A DNA stretch of 13,919 bases from Oscillospiraceae bacterium (lineage in GTDB: Bacteria; Bacillota; Clostridia; Oscillospirales; Ruminococcaceae): contig JAQXFT010000186.1 of NCBI GenBank assembly GCA_029005335.1, positions 1-13,919 on the forward strand, read 5' to 3'. Below, piece after piece: positions 13,605-13,919 of this stretch (positions are counted from its first letter, which is position 1; the number at the start of each line of letters is the position of its first letter). A program made the translations under genes and the position numbers. The notes under the pieces are model-generated. The model did not search any database, was not told the origin of the DNA, and saw only the letters and a program-made list of their open reading frames with translations.

Positions 13605-13919
13605 ATGGAAAAAATCAGGATTCAGAAAATAATTGCCGATGCCGGATACTGTTCACGCCGTAAAGCAGAGGAGCTTATCTCAAAAGGAAAAGTAACTCTC
13701 AACGGCAGACCGGTAAAGCTCGGCGACAAGGCAGGTTCAAAGGATATAATTGCTGTTGACGGTGAACGCATTTATATCCCGAGAAAGAAAAACAAAATCT
13801 ATATAATGATGAATAAGCCGAGAGGTTACGTTACAACAGTATCAGATGAGCTTGACCGCAAATGCGTTATGGATTTGCTTGATGGTCTCGAAGAAAGAGT
13901 TTATCCCATCGGCAGACTT
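13605..13919 (+). CDS. rluB: RsuA/RluB-family 23S/16S rRNA pseudouridine synthase, 5' part
   Basis: The gene runs off the right edge; 105 codons are visible, all in frame. The N-terminal S4 RNA-binding domain (about 1-60) is clear from MEKIRIQKIIADAGYCSRRK and GKVTLNGRPVKLGDK, followed by MMNKPRGYVTT (68-78), the family's NKP motif, and VYPIGRL (99-105). The window stops at the Leu of the GRLD motif, so the catalytic Asp is just outside. It isomerises a uridine of ribosomal RNA; RluB (23S) is more usual than RsuA (16S) in this gene order, but cannot be decided from the part seen. AGGAG (13595-13599) begins in the dacF stop region, and the two genes are 8 bases apart. The partial state is only due to the window edge. 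Confidence 0.88.
   Translation, partial: MEKIRIQKIIADAGYCSRRKAEELISKGKVTLNGRPVKLGDKAGSKDIIAVDGERIYIPRKKNKIYIMMNKPRGYVTTVSDELDRKCVMDLLDGLEERVYPIGRL

Noticed and set aside
1..13919. Mobile elements, CRISPR arrays, tRNA or rRNA genes
   Set aside because: No transposase, integrase, regularly spaced repeats, cloverleaf-like sequence or rRNA motif was recognised on either strand.

Overview
The window suggests a low-GC, strictly anaerobic, Gram-positive Clostridia member, most likely of the Ruminococcus/Oscillospiraceae type. This is inferred from gene content and order rather than from a marker search. The evidence is a HydF ([FeFe]-hydrogenase maturase) remnant, a four-cysteine ribosomal protein L28, the scpA-scpB-DUF2953-gerW-dacF-rluB gene order, Clostridia-type RadC, DUF5662 and DUF3789 proteins, strong AGGAGG ribosome binding sites, and TTGACA/TATAAT promoters, several with an extended -10.

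Layout. (1) 1-741: the 3' end of hydF, carrying an in-frame stop codon just before its cluster-binding motif, then a TspO/MBR membrane protein with its own promoter. (2) 738-3725: a pantothenate/CoA operon panB-panC-panD-coaX. Its extended -10 promoter overlaps the tspO stop codon and it ends at a bidirectional terminator. It covers ketopantoate synthesis, beta-alanine supply, condensation to pantothenate and the first phosphorylation toward CoA. (3) 3727-6216 (minus): a soluble PAS-PAS-PAS-GGDEF-EAL protein with a degenerate GGDEF site and an apparently intact EAL site. (4) 6217-6453: a divergent AT-rich regulatory region with two promoters and several TGTGAA/TTCACA half-sites. (5) 6454-7235: a DUF5662 gene and a 34-residue DUF3789 membrane microprotein with a very strong terminator. 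(6) 7264-8689: a consensus promoter driving two overlapping radC-type genes, one with a damaged JAMM metalloprotease motif and one with an intact one. (7) 8692-8998 (minus): monocistronic rpmB with promoter and terminator. (8) 9121-13919: a long operon running off the window: M50 (site-2-protease-like) metalloprotease, scpA, scpB, DUF2953 membrane protein, gerW/ytfJ, dacF-type D-Ala-D-Ala carboxypeptidase and the start of an RsuA/RluB-family pseudouridine synthase.

How the genes work together. Most of the window is core housekeeping: CoA synthesis, chromosome segregation, cell wall, ribosome. No transposase, integrase, tRNA, rRNA or CRISPR array was seen. No intergenic stretch exceeds 300 bases; the longest are 6217-6453 and 8927-9206, and both hold divergent promoters. 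The items most worth a second look are the paired RadC proteins (one catalytic-looking, one pseudoenzyme-like), the hydF nonsense codon, the half-site cluster at 6309-6414 and the DUF3789 microprotein.
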